Origin: Methanobacteriota archaeon
Lineage (GTDB): Archaea; Thermoplasmatota; Poseidoniia; Poseidoniales; Thalassarchaeaceae
DNA: 51,916 bases
Assembly: GCA_014239955.1 (NCBI GenBank)
Contig: JAAZXW010000003.1
Coordinates: 1-51,916, forward strand
Direction of reading: 5' to 3'
Program-made: the position numbers and the translations under genes
The notes under the pieces: generated by a model
Told to the model about the DNA's origin: nothing
Database searches by the model: none
Seen by the model: the letters and a program-made list of their open reading frames with translations, nothing else
Shown: positions 8,822 through 18,200 of the stretch, one piece after another
Layout: every line of letters begins with the position of its first letter
How positions within the stretch are numbered: position 1 is the stretch's first letter

Positions 8822-9559
8822 TCAGTCATTGATACTCGAGAGGAACTCCTTCATCCTCTCCGTCTCCGGCTTGTCGATAATGGAAGACGGACCCTCCTCT
8901 GCAACAAGACCTTGGTCCATGTATATGACTCGGTCAGCAACGTCTCTGGCAAAACTAATCTCGTGGGTAACCACCACCATGGTCATGCCTTCTTCCGCCA
9001 ACCCCTGAATAGTCTCGAGCACCGAACCGATTAGCTCCGGGTCAAGGGCGCTGGTGGGTTCGTCGAACAGCATTACCTCTGGACTCATCGCAAGGGCCCT
9101 AGCAATGGCGACCCTCTGCTTCTGGCCTCCAGACAGGTTTCCAGGATAAGCATCAACTCTGTCTAGCATATCTACTCGCTCCAAGACGTTCCTTGCCTTC
9201 GACTCGGCCTCTTCCTTGCCCATCCCCCTGACGTGAATTAGTCCGAGGGAAACATTGTCTATCACCCTCAGATGGGCGAATAGCTCGAATGACTGGAAGA
9301 CCATCCCGATTCTCGAACGCACGTCATTGATGTCAGATGCAGGGGTGTTGATCCTCTCGCCTTTCAGCTTGACTATTCCCTTGGTGGGCTCGATCAGCCT
9401 ATTGATGCACCTGAGGACTGTCGACTTCCCGCTTCCCGACGAACCGATAATCGCCAGAGATTCCCCTTCGGTGACTTCGAACGAGACTCCTCTTACTGCA
9501 TGGACCCCTCCAACGTAGGTTTTCTCCATGTCCTTGACACTGAGTATTATCTCTGACAT
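8822..9559 (-). CDS. Polar amino acid-type ABC transporter ATP-binding protein (GlnQ/HisP family)
   Basis: 245 residues, the standard length. Motifs are complete: Walker [10 protein letters not shown] (39-47), Q-loop Gln89, signature LSGGQ (142-146), Walker B VMLFDEP (162-168) with catalytic Glu167, D-loop SALD, and switch His199 in VVVTHE. '[19 protein letters not shown]' and '[19 protein letters not shown]' are typical of the PAAT (polar amino acid transport) ATPase subfamily. It hydrolyses ATP on the cytosolic face to drive import through the partner permease. Its ATG directly abuts the TGA of the permease gene (TGAATG arrangement), so the two are translationally coupled. No substrate-binding protein gene is next to it. 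Substrate is inferred to be an amino acid from subfamily only. Confidence 0.95.
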   Translation of the reverse strand: MSEIILSVKDMEKTYVGGVHAVRGVSFEVTEGESLAIIGSSGSGKSTVLRCINRLIEPTKGIVKLKGERINTPASDINDVRSRIGMVFQSFELFAHLRVIDNVSLGLIHVRGMGKEEAESKARNVLERVDMLDRVDAYPGNLSGGQKQRVAIARALAMSPEVMLFDEPTSALDPELIGSVLETIQGLAEEGMTMVVVTHEISFARDVADRVIYMDQGLVAEEGPSSIIDKPETERMKEFLSSIND

Positions 9560-11923
9560 TCAAGCGCCCCCTGAGATCCCTAGCCCGGGTATCCTGGTCC
9601 TTTCCTCTAGATACCTTAGGAAGAGTGCAAGCGTCCAAGTGATTAGGAAGTAGGAAACAAGTACCATCCCCCATGTCCAGAAAACTTGGAACGTGGTCGC
9701 GACAATCAGCTTGCCCTGCCTGGTTATTTCTGCATAACCTATTATCATGGCCAAAGATGAGTTCAGCACAAGATTGACCATCTCGTTACCCAATGGTGGG
9801 ATGCAAATCCTGACTGCCTGTGGCATGACTACCAGTCTCATCGACTGCATATAGTTCAGGCCGATGCTCCTCCCTGCCTCCATCTGCCCGGAAGGTATTG
9901 CAGCGACAGCACCTCTGATGGTTTCGCACTGGTAGGCCCCAGAGTTCAGGCCGAGGGCGAAGATCGCGCTAATGTATGCCCTATCTTCCAGGATTCCACC
10001 AATTGGCCTCCTATAGGCCAGGGATTCCGGGTCGGTCTCGTAGACTACGAAAATATCAGTGAGGAAGTTCGCATTTCCTTGTAGGTATTCGAAGTTGAAT
10101 AGCATCAGACCGGGTTCCTGCATCCTCCTGCCAAGCTCGAATCCGAAGTGGATGAACATGAACTGCACGAGGAGAGGGGTATTCCGGAAAATATCAGTGT
10201 ATGCCGTCGCGATTGTGTTCAGCGGCCTGATCCCCCATGGGTTCAATGAGAATTCTGCCTTCCCCACCTTTAGGTCACGAATCGAGAAGTCCCCATTGCA
10301 GGAGAGGAAAATCCCACCAAGAACTGCGATCGCCAATCCGAGAATTATCCAAAATACAGCCGACGGAGCCCCAATCGGGGAGTAAATATGCTCCCAACCA
10401 TCTAGATTTAGCGCACTAATTTTGTCAAGATTGGATAATATCCGGTAGACTCCGAAAACAATCAATGTCATGCCTATAAATCTAATCGCGAATATGTTCA
10501 GTGGCTCACTCGCGGAAATCTGTGCTGACCTCTCTCTATAGGAAATCAAGGTGCTATCGAGGGGATTTTCTATGGGAATTCTGATGATCCTAAGAACCAA
10601 AACGGGAACTTGCAGAATGGCCCATGTTGGCACTAATGCCACCATTACCAGAAGCTGGTATCGATTGGTCTGAGCGACGTTCTTCAGAGTTATGGGGGAG
10701 GTCTTCAGCATCGATAGAATGATTCCCAGTGAGAAACCCATCAGGATTCCGAAAAAGACGATTTTGGCAGTTGCAACCAAACCGTCCATGAGCCTCTCTT
10801 TGGAGTAGTCGACGAATTGTCCGAAGTCATTGAAGTCAGCGACCTCGAATCCAACGAAATCCTCTGAGCCAGCATTCTCGGTCCTGAGGATGACTCCTCC
10901 GTCGCCGACTGCAACGCCCCTGAACCCATCTTGCATGGCGAATGCATTGAAACTAGTATCATTCGACACGGGAATCATCTGTCGAGAGACTATGTTGCCC
11001 CCATCCTTGCTCAGTGACAGGTATCCATTCGGGCCAGCTAGCATGATTTTGGATTGGGATAGGACGTTGATTGACGAGGCATCATAGTCAATCTCAGTTC
11101 CCCCTTTGACCCACTCATTACTGCCTCCTGCAGGGTACTCCCTTTCTATTTCCACTATGCTCCAAACGAATCCTACCGCGAGGCTCCCTTCTCTGGATGA
11201 TTTCAGGATATGGCCATCCTCGGAGATTGCGTATGCTCTGATGGAGCTGAAGTACTCAATGTCAACTATGTCTACTTCTGACAAAGCCCCCGGAGCATCC
11301 CGGTAATCCCATGTCTCCCCCCCATCATTAGTAGCCAGAATCAACCCACTTTCCCCTGCGATTAGGCCATTTTCCGAATCTAAGAAAGACACACTATTGA
11401 GGGAGTTAGCTGAATCGCCCCAAACGATTTCCCAGTCAACTCCCCCCTCATTGATTGTGCAAGTCCATGCAGTATTGCCAGAAACGACGACAAGACTGTT
11501 GTTTCCAGTTAGAGAAATATCTGTAATGTCGCCAATTATATCAGTACTTAGATCAGTCCAGATGCCATCATTCAGCAAAAGTACCGTGCCGTTATTTCCA
11601 GCGACTACCATTGCTCCAAAGTTTGAATCCGAAGATGTGAGGTTCTGACTAGTCTCGGACAATACTTCACTCCATGTCACCCCATCGTCACTGCTAATGA
11701 TCGTGATTCCCCCGGTCCCGAAGGCCCAGATATCATTCTCGTGGACTTCTGCGCTTAGTAAGTCGAACTCCGTTCCACTTTCCATCACTTCCCACCCACT
11801 TCGCACTTCTTGAGCGGAGACCTCGCTGATCGAGAAAATAAGGGAAAATATTGCTACTGAAACGAATAGTACGACGCCACGAGGAACTCTCCGGGCACCT
11901 TCGATAGTTGCTTCCGATGCCAT
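9560..11923 (-). CDS. Fusion: extracellular Ycf48/BNR-like beta-propeller + amino acid ABC permease (HisM/GlnP type)
   Basis: 787 residues in one continuous frame. Residues ~15-37 are a signal/TM segment. Residues ~40-345 contain repeated 'DGGxTW', 'GxxGxIL' and 'AVGDGGVILRTENAG' motifs, the hallmark of photosystem II assembly factor Ycf48/BNR-type propellers. The first permease TM is near 375-400. A ~180 residue hydrophobic region follows that is not part of ordinary PAAT permeases. The core resumes at ~580 with 'DIFRNTPLLVQFMFIHFG', then 'RGAVAAIPSGQMEAGRSIGLNY' style EAA-loop sequence near 675-690, and 'PPLGNEMVNLVLNSSLA'. PAAT permeases have an outside N-terminus, so the propeller should face outward, where a binding protein would dock. 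ATG 11923 has a GAGGGG ribosome site 5 nt upstream. Confidence 0.88.
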   Translation of the reverse strand: MASEATIEGARRVPRGVVLFVSVAIFSLIFSISEVSAQEVRSGWEVMESGTEFDLLSAEVHENDIWAFGTGGITIISSDDGVTWSEVLSETSQNLTSSDSNFGAMVVAGNNGTVLLLNDGIWTDLSTDIIGDITDISLTGNNSLVVVSGNTAWTCTINEGGVDWEIVWGDSANSLNSVSFLDSENGLIAGESGLILATNDGGETWDYRDAPGALSEVDIVDIEYFSSIRAYAISEDGHILKSSREGSLAVGFVWSIVEIEREYPAGGSNEWVKGGTEIDYDASSINVLSQSKIMLAGPNGYLSLSKDGGNIVSRQMIPVSNDTSFNAFAMQDGFRGVAVGDGGVILRTENAGSEDFVGFEVADFNDFGQFVDYSKERLMDGLVATAKIVFFGILMGFSLGIILSMLKTSPITLKNVAQTNRYQLLVMVALVPTWAILQVPVLVLRIIRIPIENPLDSTLISYRERSAQISASEPLNIFAIRFIGMTLIVFGVYRILSNLDKISALNLDGWEHIYSPIGAPSAVFWIILGLAIAVLGGIFLSCNGDFSIRDLKVGKAEFSLNPWGIRPLNTIATAYTDIFRNTPLLVQFMFIHFGFELGRRMQEPGLMLFNFEYLQGNANFLTDIFVVYETDPESLAYRRPIGGILEDRAYISAIFALGLNSGAYQCETIRGAVAAIPSGQMEAGRSIGLNYMQSMRLVVMPQAVRICIPPLGNEMVNLVLNSSLAMIIGYAEITRQGKLIVATTFQVFWTWGMVLVSYFLITWTLALFLRYLEERTRIPGLGISGGA

Positions 11924-12031
11924 GATGCCCCCTCACTCGCTGACCTCAGAGGATTTAGTCTAGCCGACCGACTTGACCGAGGAACCAACTAAGGTGTCCA
12001 GTGGGCAATATTGATGTGGGAAATCTCTCCG

Positions 12032-12952
12032 ATGCTTCTTATGGGAGAATTGTTGTACAGTGGAAAGGTAAAGCAGGTATGGAGCACAGACGACCCAGAA
12101 ATCATTGAATTCAGGTATACCAATCAGATTTCTGTCTTCGATCAGGTCATCCCCAGTCTAATACCTAGGAAGGGCGAGTCACTCAACAGGGCGTCCTGTC
12201 ACTGGTTCGGATTGATCGAGGAAGAGGGAATATGCAAGACTCATGTCATCGAGATGAATGCTCCCGACAGGGTGCTCGCAAGGCGCTTCGATGTCATCAG
12301 GGAACCGGGCTCGATTCCCAAGGACGCCGAGAACTTCTTCGTCCCCTTGGAGGTAATATGCAGGCACTATCTAGCTGGAACGGCTTGGAGGCGGTACCAG
12401 AGGGGGGATGTCACTCCCGAGCATTTTGGATTCGACCAAGGAGAGGTCCTGCAGGAGGGAGTACGACTTCCCGAACCCTTCCTCGAGGTGTCCACCAAAT
12501 TCGAGAAGTTCGATCGTAACCTCGGAAGGGAGGAAGCATTGACAATTTCCAATCTCGATCCGGAGGAGCTGGATGCTATCCTAGAGATTGTCCTGGAGGT
12601 CGATTCTGTAATAGATCGTGAGACATCGAAGAGAGGGCTAATTCACGTGGATGGGAAGAAGGAATTCGCACTGGGGCCTGGGAGAGAGCCGGTTCTTATC
12701 GACTCGTTCGGAACATTGGACGAGGATCGTTGGTGGGATGCAGAGTCTTACGAAGACGGCGAGATAGTCCAACTATCCAAGGAGGCAGTAAGGAAGCATT
12801 ACATCGAAACTGGGCACCACGCAGCACTTTACGAAGCGAGGCAGTCCAATTCTTTGGAACCCCCAATACCCGCTCTACCAGATGACATCATAGCCAGTAC
12901 GGCTGAACTATACGCAAGTATGTTCCAGCGCCTCACTGGAGAGGCACTCTGA
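12032..12952 (+). CDS. purC: Phosphoribosylaminoimidazole-succinocarboxamide (SAICAR) synthase
   Basis: About 306 residues. It condenses CAIR with aspartate using ATP in de novo purine synthesis. The family start 'LLYSGKVKQVW' (usual 'lyeGKaK.vy'), 'SVFDQVIPSLIPRKG', 'NRASCHWF', 'VICRHYLAGTAWRRYQRG' and 'SKRGLIHVDGKKEFALG' are recognisable, and 'LIDSFGTLDEDRWW' matches the conserved 'DE.. TPDSsRfW' region. It is the longer (~300 residue) SAICAR synthase form rather than the ~240 residue one. The start is uncertain among ATG 12014, 12032 and 12041; 12041 fits family alignments best, and 12032 has a GTGGGA stretch upstream. Its TGA overlaps the next ATG by 1 nt (TGATG), so translation of the aminotransferase gene is coupled. 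Confidence 0.93.
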   Translation: MLLMGELLYSGKVKQVWSTDDPEIIEFRYTNQISVFDQVIPSLIPRKGESLNRASCHWFGLIEEEGICKTHVIEMNAPDRVLARRFDVIREPGSIPKDAENFFVPLEVICRHYLAGTAWRRYQRGDVTPEHFGFDQGEVLQEGVRLPEPFLEVSTKFEKFDRNLGREEALTISNLDPEELDAILEIVLEVDSVIDRETSKRGLIHVDGKKEFALGPGREPVLIDSFGTLDEDRWWDAESYEDGEIVQLSKEAVRKHYIETGHHAALYEARQSNSLEPPIPALPDDIIASTAELYASMFQRLTGEAL

Positions 12953-13848
12953 TGGGGACCCATGAGTACGAAGAAGATCCAAGAAACGAGACGGTACTAA
13001 TCTCCGTCAATGGCGAACTATTCCCACGTAGCGAAGCAATGGTTTCCGTCTTCGATGCTGGATTCCTACTGGGGGATGGTGTCTGGGAGTCTTTCAGACT
13101 CCACGAGAGCAAACTCGTCTTCATCGAAGATCACATGGATAGGCTATTTCGAGGAGCAGCCAAACTATCCCTTGATCCCGGCAGATCCAGAGGGGAGATA
13201 AGGGATGAAATCGACAGGGTAATCACTGCAAACCAGATGCACGATCAAGTTCATCTGCGCCTGATTATTTCTAGGGGGATTAAGCCAACGCCTTACCAAG
13301 CTCCTTGGGTGATCTCATCCCCCCCAACTATCGTCATTATTCCCGAGTACAAGAAAGCCAATCCGAGAAGGTCAATAGAGGGGATACGACTTGTTTCTGT
13401 TGAAGTCAGAAGGAGCGGACCCGAGGTCCAGGATCCTAAGATAAACAGCCTTTCCAAGCACAATTGTATTGCAGCATGTATCGAAGCAGCTGAGAAGGGC
13501 GGAGAGGAGGGGCTAATGCTGGATCCACATGGTTTCGTTTCTACCTGCAACTCCACTCATTTCTTCATGGTTAAGGGCGGTGTGGTCTGGACATCGACAG
13601 GTGAGTTCTGCCTAGAGGGAATTACCAGGGGGAAGGTACTGGAGATTTGCGATAGGAACGACATACCTTTCTCTGAAAGAAACTTTACCATCGAAGATGT
13701 GAGTTCCGCCGAAGAGGCATTCGTAACCGGGACATTCGCAGGCCTCACACCCGTCGTTTCTTTTGATGGCAGACCTATTGGAGAAGGAAAGAGGGGACCA
13801 ATATGCGAACTACTCCAGAATCTCTACCAAGAACTCGTCAGGGGGTAA
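12952..13848 (+). CDS. Class IV PLP-dependent aminotransferase-like protein (BCAT/D-AAT fold)
   Basis: 298 residues. Fold type IV signatures are clear: 'SVFDAGFLLGDGVWESFRLHESKL', 'HMDRLFRGAAKL', 'HLRLIISRGI', 'EEGLMLDPHGFVSTCNSTHFFMV' and 'EEAFVTGTFAGLTPV'. The family performs transamination (branched-chain or D-amino acids) or aminodeoxychorismate lysis. The PLP lysine normally sits in 'I-K-S-L-N'; here that position is Asn165 in INSLSKHN, and the nearest candidate lysine is Lys169, one helix turn later. From memory, related proteobacterial proteins also keep this displaced lysine, so the shift looks like a subfamily trait rather than inactivation. The gene is sandwiched between purC (1 nt overlap) and a sulfotransferase-like gene. 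Branched-chain transaminase activity (ilvE) should not be assumed. Confidence 0.88.
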   Translation: MGTHEYEEDPRNETVLISVNGELFPRSEAMVSVFDAGFLLGDGVWESFRLHESKLVFIEDHMDRLFRGAAKLSLDPGRSRGEIRDEIDRVITANQMHDQVHLRLIISRGIKPTPYQAPWVISSPPTIVIIPEYKKANPRRSIEGIRLVSVEVRRSGPEVQDPKINSLSKHNCIAACIEAAEKGGEEGLMLDPHGFVSTCNSTHFFMVKGGVVWTSTGEFCLEGITRGKVLEICDRNDIPFSERNFTIEDVSSAEEAFVTGTFAGLTPVVSFDGRPIGEGKRGPICELLQNLYQELVRG

Positions 13849-13852
13849 CTTC

Positions 13853-14587
13853 GTGTCGGACGGAGTCAGTATCGCGATGTGGTCCGGGCCACGGAACATC
13901 TCTACAGCGATGATGTACGCTTTTGATAACAGGGAAGATTGCCATGCTACGGATGAGCCCCTCTACGCGAACTTCCTACAATCCACGAGTACCCCTCATC
14001 CAGGGGCCCAAGAGGTAATGGAAAACCACGAGGCAGACATCGGAGTCGTGATCTCGCATCTCACCGGGCCAATTCCTCGCGGGATGCCGATTTGGTATCA
14101 GAAGCACATGTGCCACCACGTGATGGATGGTGCTAACATCTCTTGGATTAATGGACTAGCCAACTGCTTTCTAATTCGCAATCCGAGAGAAGTGCTCCTC
14201 TCTCTATCGAAAATCACCGATTCAATTGACCTGAGAGCAACAGGGCTTCCCCAGCAGATTAGGATTATCGACCACGTTTCCATGGTTTCGGGGCGAACCC
14301 CCCCGATCGTCGACTCTGCGGATATATTGGAGAATCCCGGTGCAGTACTGACGAAGCTATGCGAGTCCTTGGGTGTCCCATTCTCTGAGCAGATGCTGTC
14401 TTGGGATCCTGGACCTCGGAAGTGCGATGGAATTTGGGCGAAGTATTGGTACGATTCCGTGCGCTTAACATCCGGATTCGTCCCACCTAGGCCTAGGCAG
14501 GGGGAATTGGGAACTCACCTTTCAGAGGTCTTGGAGGAGGCCATGCCAATTTATCAGGAACTCTGGGAAATGCGCCTAAGTGCCTAG
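13853..14587 (+). CDS. P-loop sulfotransferase-like protein
   Basis: About 244 residues from GTG 13853, chosen because a strong GGGGG(T) ribosome site at 13841-13845 precedes it and the conserved domain begins within ten residues; upstream extension would overlap the aminotransferase gene. The N-terminal 'MWSGPRNISTAMMYAF' is the 5'-phosphosulfate-binding loop pattern of sulfotransferases ('xPRSGSTxL'), followed by 'DEPLYANFL'. 'FLIRNPREVLLSLSKI' matches the 3'-phosphate-binding region ('RdPrevv.S...'). The family normally transfers sulfate from PAPS. In several bacteria and in plant 'branched-chain aminotransferase-like' proteins this domain is, to my recollection, linked or fused to a class IV aminotransferase, and here the two genes are adjacent. 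The real substrate is unknown. It overlaps the convergent gene at its stop by 4 nt. Confidence 0.8.
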   Translation: MSDGVSIAMWSGPRNISTAMMYAFDNREDCHATDEPLYANFLQSTSTPHPGAQEVMENHEADIGVVISHLTGPIPRGMPIWYQKHMCHHVMDGANISWINGLANCFLIRNPREVLLSLSKITDSIDLRATGLPQQIRIIDHVSMVSGRTPPIVDSADILENPGAVLTKLCESLGVPFSEQMLSWDPGPRKCDGIWAKYWYDSVRLTSGFVPPRPRQGELGTHLSEVLEEAMPIYQELWEMRLSA

Positions 14588-15222
14588 GAATGCCTTCTCA
14601 TTAGTATTCCACATTTTCTTCTGCTTGCTGACCTTAGGAAAACCAGGAGGTGCCTGAAGGCATCCTGGACACCCCCATCTAGTGGCTCATCCGACTTCAC
14701 CATCCACCTTCCACGCTCGATCTCCTTCCTAAGTCCGTTCACGTCAGCAGAATCTATCCAACCGAGTAATTCGATCCCCATCGAACCCTCTCCGAATCCG
14801 TCATGCCCCAATATGCCATCGCCAAAACCCCTCCCTAATTTCTTCAGAAGGGCGTGCAGACCAGAGCCCTCCTCGCCTTCTCCGGTGAATTCTAGGAGGT
14901 ACTCTACCGCATTGCCGTCATTACTCGGGAATCTTCCAAGTCTCTCTCTGGAATGCCCCCCGTCCAGAGCTCTTGGTGCCCCGCCATCATCCTGCCAATC
15001 CAGTATTGAGATGAATAACAGTGTGGCCTTGTCCACTGGAGATTGTTCACCCTCCTTCAATTCGGGAAGCCCGCTAATGCCCTCTAGCAGATCTAGGAGA
15101 TTCTCGTGTTTCCCCTTCATTGATTCATTAATTGCCCCTACCAAGGAATCAGGAGACAATTTGATCGGGTCGAATGTGTGGAATGAAGAAGGGCGAATGT
15201 AACTCCCCATGACCCGTTCCAT
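14584..15222 (-). CDS. Hypothetical cytosolic protein, partner of the giant surface protein gene
   Basis: 212 residues, no signal peptide or TM. No family recognised. The N-terminus is enriched in short conserved-looking turns ('GSYIRPSSFHTFDPIKLSPDSL'), the centre is glycine-rich ('GRGFGDGILGHDGFGEGSMG'), and the C-terminus is basic ('RSASRRKCGILMRRHS'). The start ATG lies 3 nt after the TAG of the 1.9-kilo-residue surface protein gene, so the two are co-transcribed and probably coupled; ATG 15210 is an alternative start. The surface protein has a ~78-residue cytoplasmic tail, so an interaction at the inner face of the membrane is conceivable but unproven. Confidence 0.7.
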   Translation of the reverse strand: MERVMGSYIRPSSFHTFDPIKLSPDSLVGAINESMKGKHENLLDLLEGISGLPELKEGEQSPVDKATLLFISILDWQDDGGAPRALDGGHSRERLGRFPSNDGNAVEYLLEFTGEGEEGSGLHALLKKLGRGFGDGILGHDGFGEGSMGIELLGWIDSADVNGLRKEIERGRWMVKSDEPLDGGVQDAFRHLLVFLRSASRRKCGILMRRHS

Positions 15223-15225
15223 TCG

Positions 15226-18200
15226 CTATCTGTCAAGAAGCCTTCTGAGCCTCTGATCGTACTCGTCCCCATCCTCGGATTCCGGTTGGAGCTCAACTTC
15301 ATCCCCCCCTCCATCTTCAGGTGAATTCTCTGGGGTTGCTTCCGATTCATCAGAACCACTCTTCCCCTGCTCTTGGCTTCTTTCCGCCTCCCTCTCAGCC
15401 ATCTTCTCATCTATTGCTGCCTGTGCCAGAGACATCAGCCTCGCTCCCTCTCTTCGATTGCTGACTATCCAAGATAGCCCGAGGTACAAGCCAACCACTA
15501 GGAATGCTGCTAGCAAACCAGTCCCGAACTCGTCGAAATTATCTTCCAGAGACGAACCGCCGCTAAGAACGAGGCGTGACTCATCGTCGTTTGGGTCGGA
15601 ATCAATGTCCCAAGGGAAAGAGCAACCAATAGTCACGACTAATTCCACTCCATCTTCCACATCCGGTCTGTCGAACTTTGGTGCTGGTACGAATGCCTGC
15701 GTCATGTCGACCAGATGCTCCGAGTAGTGAGCCCCAGCGCTCATTGTGATGATGCAGTCTGCACCAATCAGAACGTTCTCGTTGAGCCTCTTCGTTGGGA
15801 CGTTAATCTGCTGACCCTCTCCTTCGCCGACCAGTTCCACGGCCCCAATTCCCACGTTCCAGTCACTCCGCCTCACCTCGAATGTCCTTTCGAAGTCTGT
15901 TACCAGTACCCCCTTGCCATCAAGCAGTCTGATACTGATACTCCTTTCACCAGGGGTCGGGTCCCACTCAGCACCGCTGAGGTTTATTGATTGGGCAGAT
16001 TCGTTTTCACCTATGCTCCCAAAAATGGAGTCCAGCACCCTCCCATCATCCCCGATTAGCAGAACTTGGAATTCGAAATCAAAACTTCCATTGGATATTG
16101 AGCATGATGCCCGGACGTCTTCGAAACCTCCTGTAATGTAGCAGATAGCGGACCTAGCTTCTGACTCCGATGATGACAGGGTGTAGCCTAGGGAAACACT
16201 GCCATCAATAGTCAGGCTCCCATTCGTCGAGGAACTGACCGGGAGCAGCCAACCCATCTCACTCCACTCTAGACTCTTCCCGGAAACATCGTCTACGACG
16301 TGGGAACCCTGGCCAGTGCCATGGACTCTGATAAGCGCATCATCCCCTTGATGGGCGAAGATGTAGGGGGAGCTCTCCCATGAGTATTCTGAAAACTGAG
16401 TCCCGAGGGAAACTTCCCTTTGATTGCCCATTGAGTCCCCAGCAACGATTCTGACAATTCCCCCATCACCACTCCAACCCTCTTCAGGTACAATCTCTAT
16501 CGGTATCCCCCTTACTTCCCCCACTCCGAGAACGACTCCCATCTCCCCCTTGGCCTCCCATCCAGCGGGAAGGTCCAGAACCTGGAACTCGATTGTAGTA
16601 GGCGTGTTTCCTGTGTTCACAACCATGGCGGGGGGTTGTCCTCCTAGTGGGGAGACTAACCAAGCCCCAAGCCCCTCCATTGAGAAGTTGTGCACCGATG
16701 CCACCCTCAAGGGCAGTGTGATCTCTTCTAGGCCCGACGAGTCACCTTCCCTCACCCTGATGTGCAACTCCACAGTTCTACTGGGGGTCGCAGTTTCTGG
16801 GGGGGTGACGTTGAATGACAAAGTGGCCGATGAACCGGGAATTACTTCCGGAAGGTCGCTCCACTCGTCTATGACCCAACCATTCTGACCAGAAATGTAC
16901 GCTGAAACGAAGGGGGTGCTCGGATTGTTGCCTTCTTGGAGTATTTCGATTTCTACGGCTGAACCATTGGCATCAATTTCCAAATCAGCCATCGACGACG
17001 ATATCCCCCAACCCGGTATTCGTGACACCTCGACAAAGAAATGGAATTCCATGACTACTTCGTTTCTGGCATCAGCGATTACGTCCACCCTCATTATTGA
17101 CCCATTCCAAGAGTCTTCAGGGACAGATGCGGAGATGGCCATTGTCACCGTCCCGTTGACGGCCACCCCGGTGGCGGCACTCGCGTTGGCTTCCCAGTCT
17201 TGTGATGAGTCAGAACCACTCAGCAACAACTGAGTCTCCACCAAGAGCGATAGGTCATCTACCAAGTTTCCAGTATTCGTGGCATTGACTGCCATTGTTT
17301 TGCTCTCCCCGGGAGTCAAAAGGAAGGTCGAACCGTTGATCAAAGAGCCGTCGTGCGATAGGTCAATCTCCCACCTGTGATCCTGTCGGACTTCGAAAAC
17401 TACCACTTTCTGCTCCGAGACGGTTCCATTGCCCTGAGAAGTCATGGTGAATGCTACCGTGATGGGAACTCTCGCCGGTGTTTCTTCTGGCAATGTCAGG
17501 ATAATTGGGACGGTCCTCAGGCTACCTGCTCCAAGTTGAACAGGGTTGCTAGAGAATGAAACCTCGATTCCGGGATCGGAAGTGATGTTCTCGTCTAGAA
17601 ATAAGTCATGAGAGAGCGAGTACGAGTCATCACCGTTACCTGGGTTCTCGAGACGTAGAATCACAACATTCGCATCCCCCACTTCAACAACGAAAGGCTG
17701 TGTTGTGGGGGAATTGATCTCTAATCCAGCTCTGTGAATCTGCAGTACCTCAATAGATAGGGAAAGATGCGACCCTTCACCCCCCATTTCTCCGAAATCC
17801 TCGAAAAGATGGAACGAAGGACGTGCATCCTCTGGTAGGCCGAGAGTCAGCGTACCGCTAATTCGGGTTCCGGGCTCTCCCGAGAGGGAAATTACGTCTC
17901 CGGTGATGGATAGGTGACCGTCCCCCTCCCACGTCCAGCCTTGCATAGTCATTCCTGAATCAACCAATGACCAATTCAACTCGTTAGTGTCCTCAGGTAA
18001 ATCCGCCAAGATTTCCCAGGTGAGGTTCTGCGCGGGGACAGACCTCCTATGGCTTGGTTGTACCACTGATCTAGAAGCAACAAACTCTAGTTGGATTTGG
18101 CTGCATTCTTGCTCATCCCCAGTCCCGACGCACATACTCAGGGGGGTGCTAACCCATTCGCCCGGACTAGTTTCGCTCGGGACAACTAGCCTGGCCGTCA

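Noticed and set aside
9560-11923. Suspicion that the propeller-permease fusion is two genes joined by a sequencing error
   Set aside because: The frame is continuous, topology is consistent, and no stop/start junction or strong ribosome site lies near residue 350; kept as a genuine fusion pending checks.
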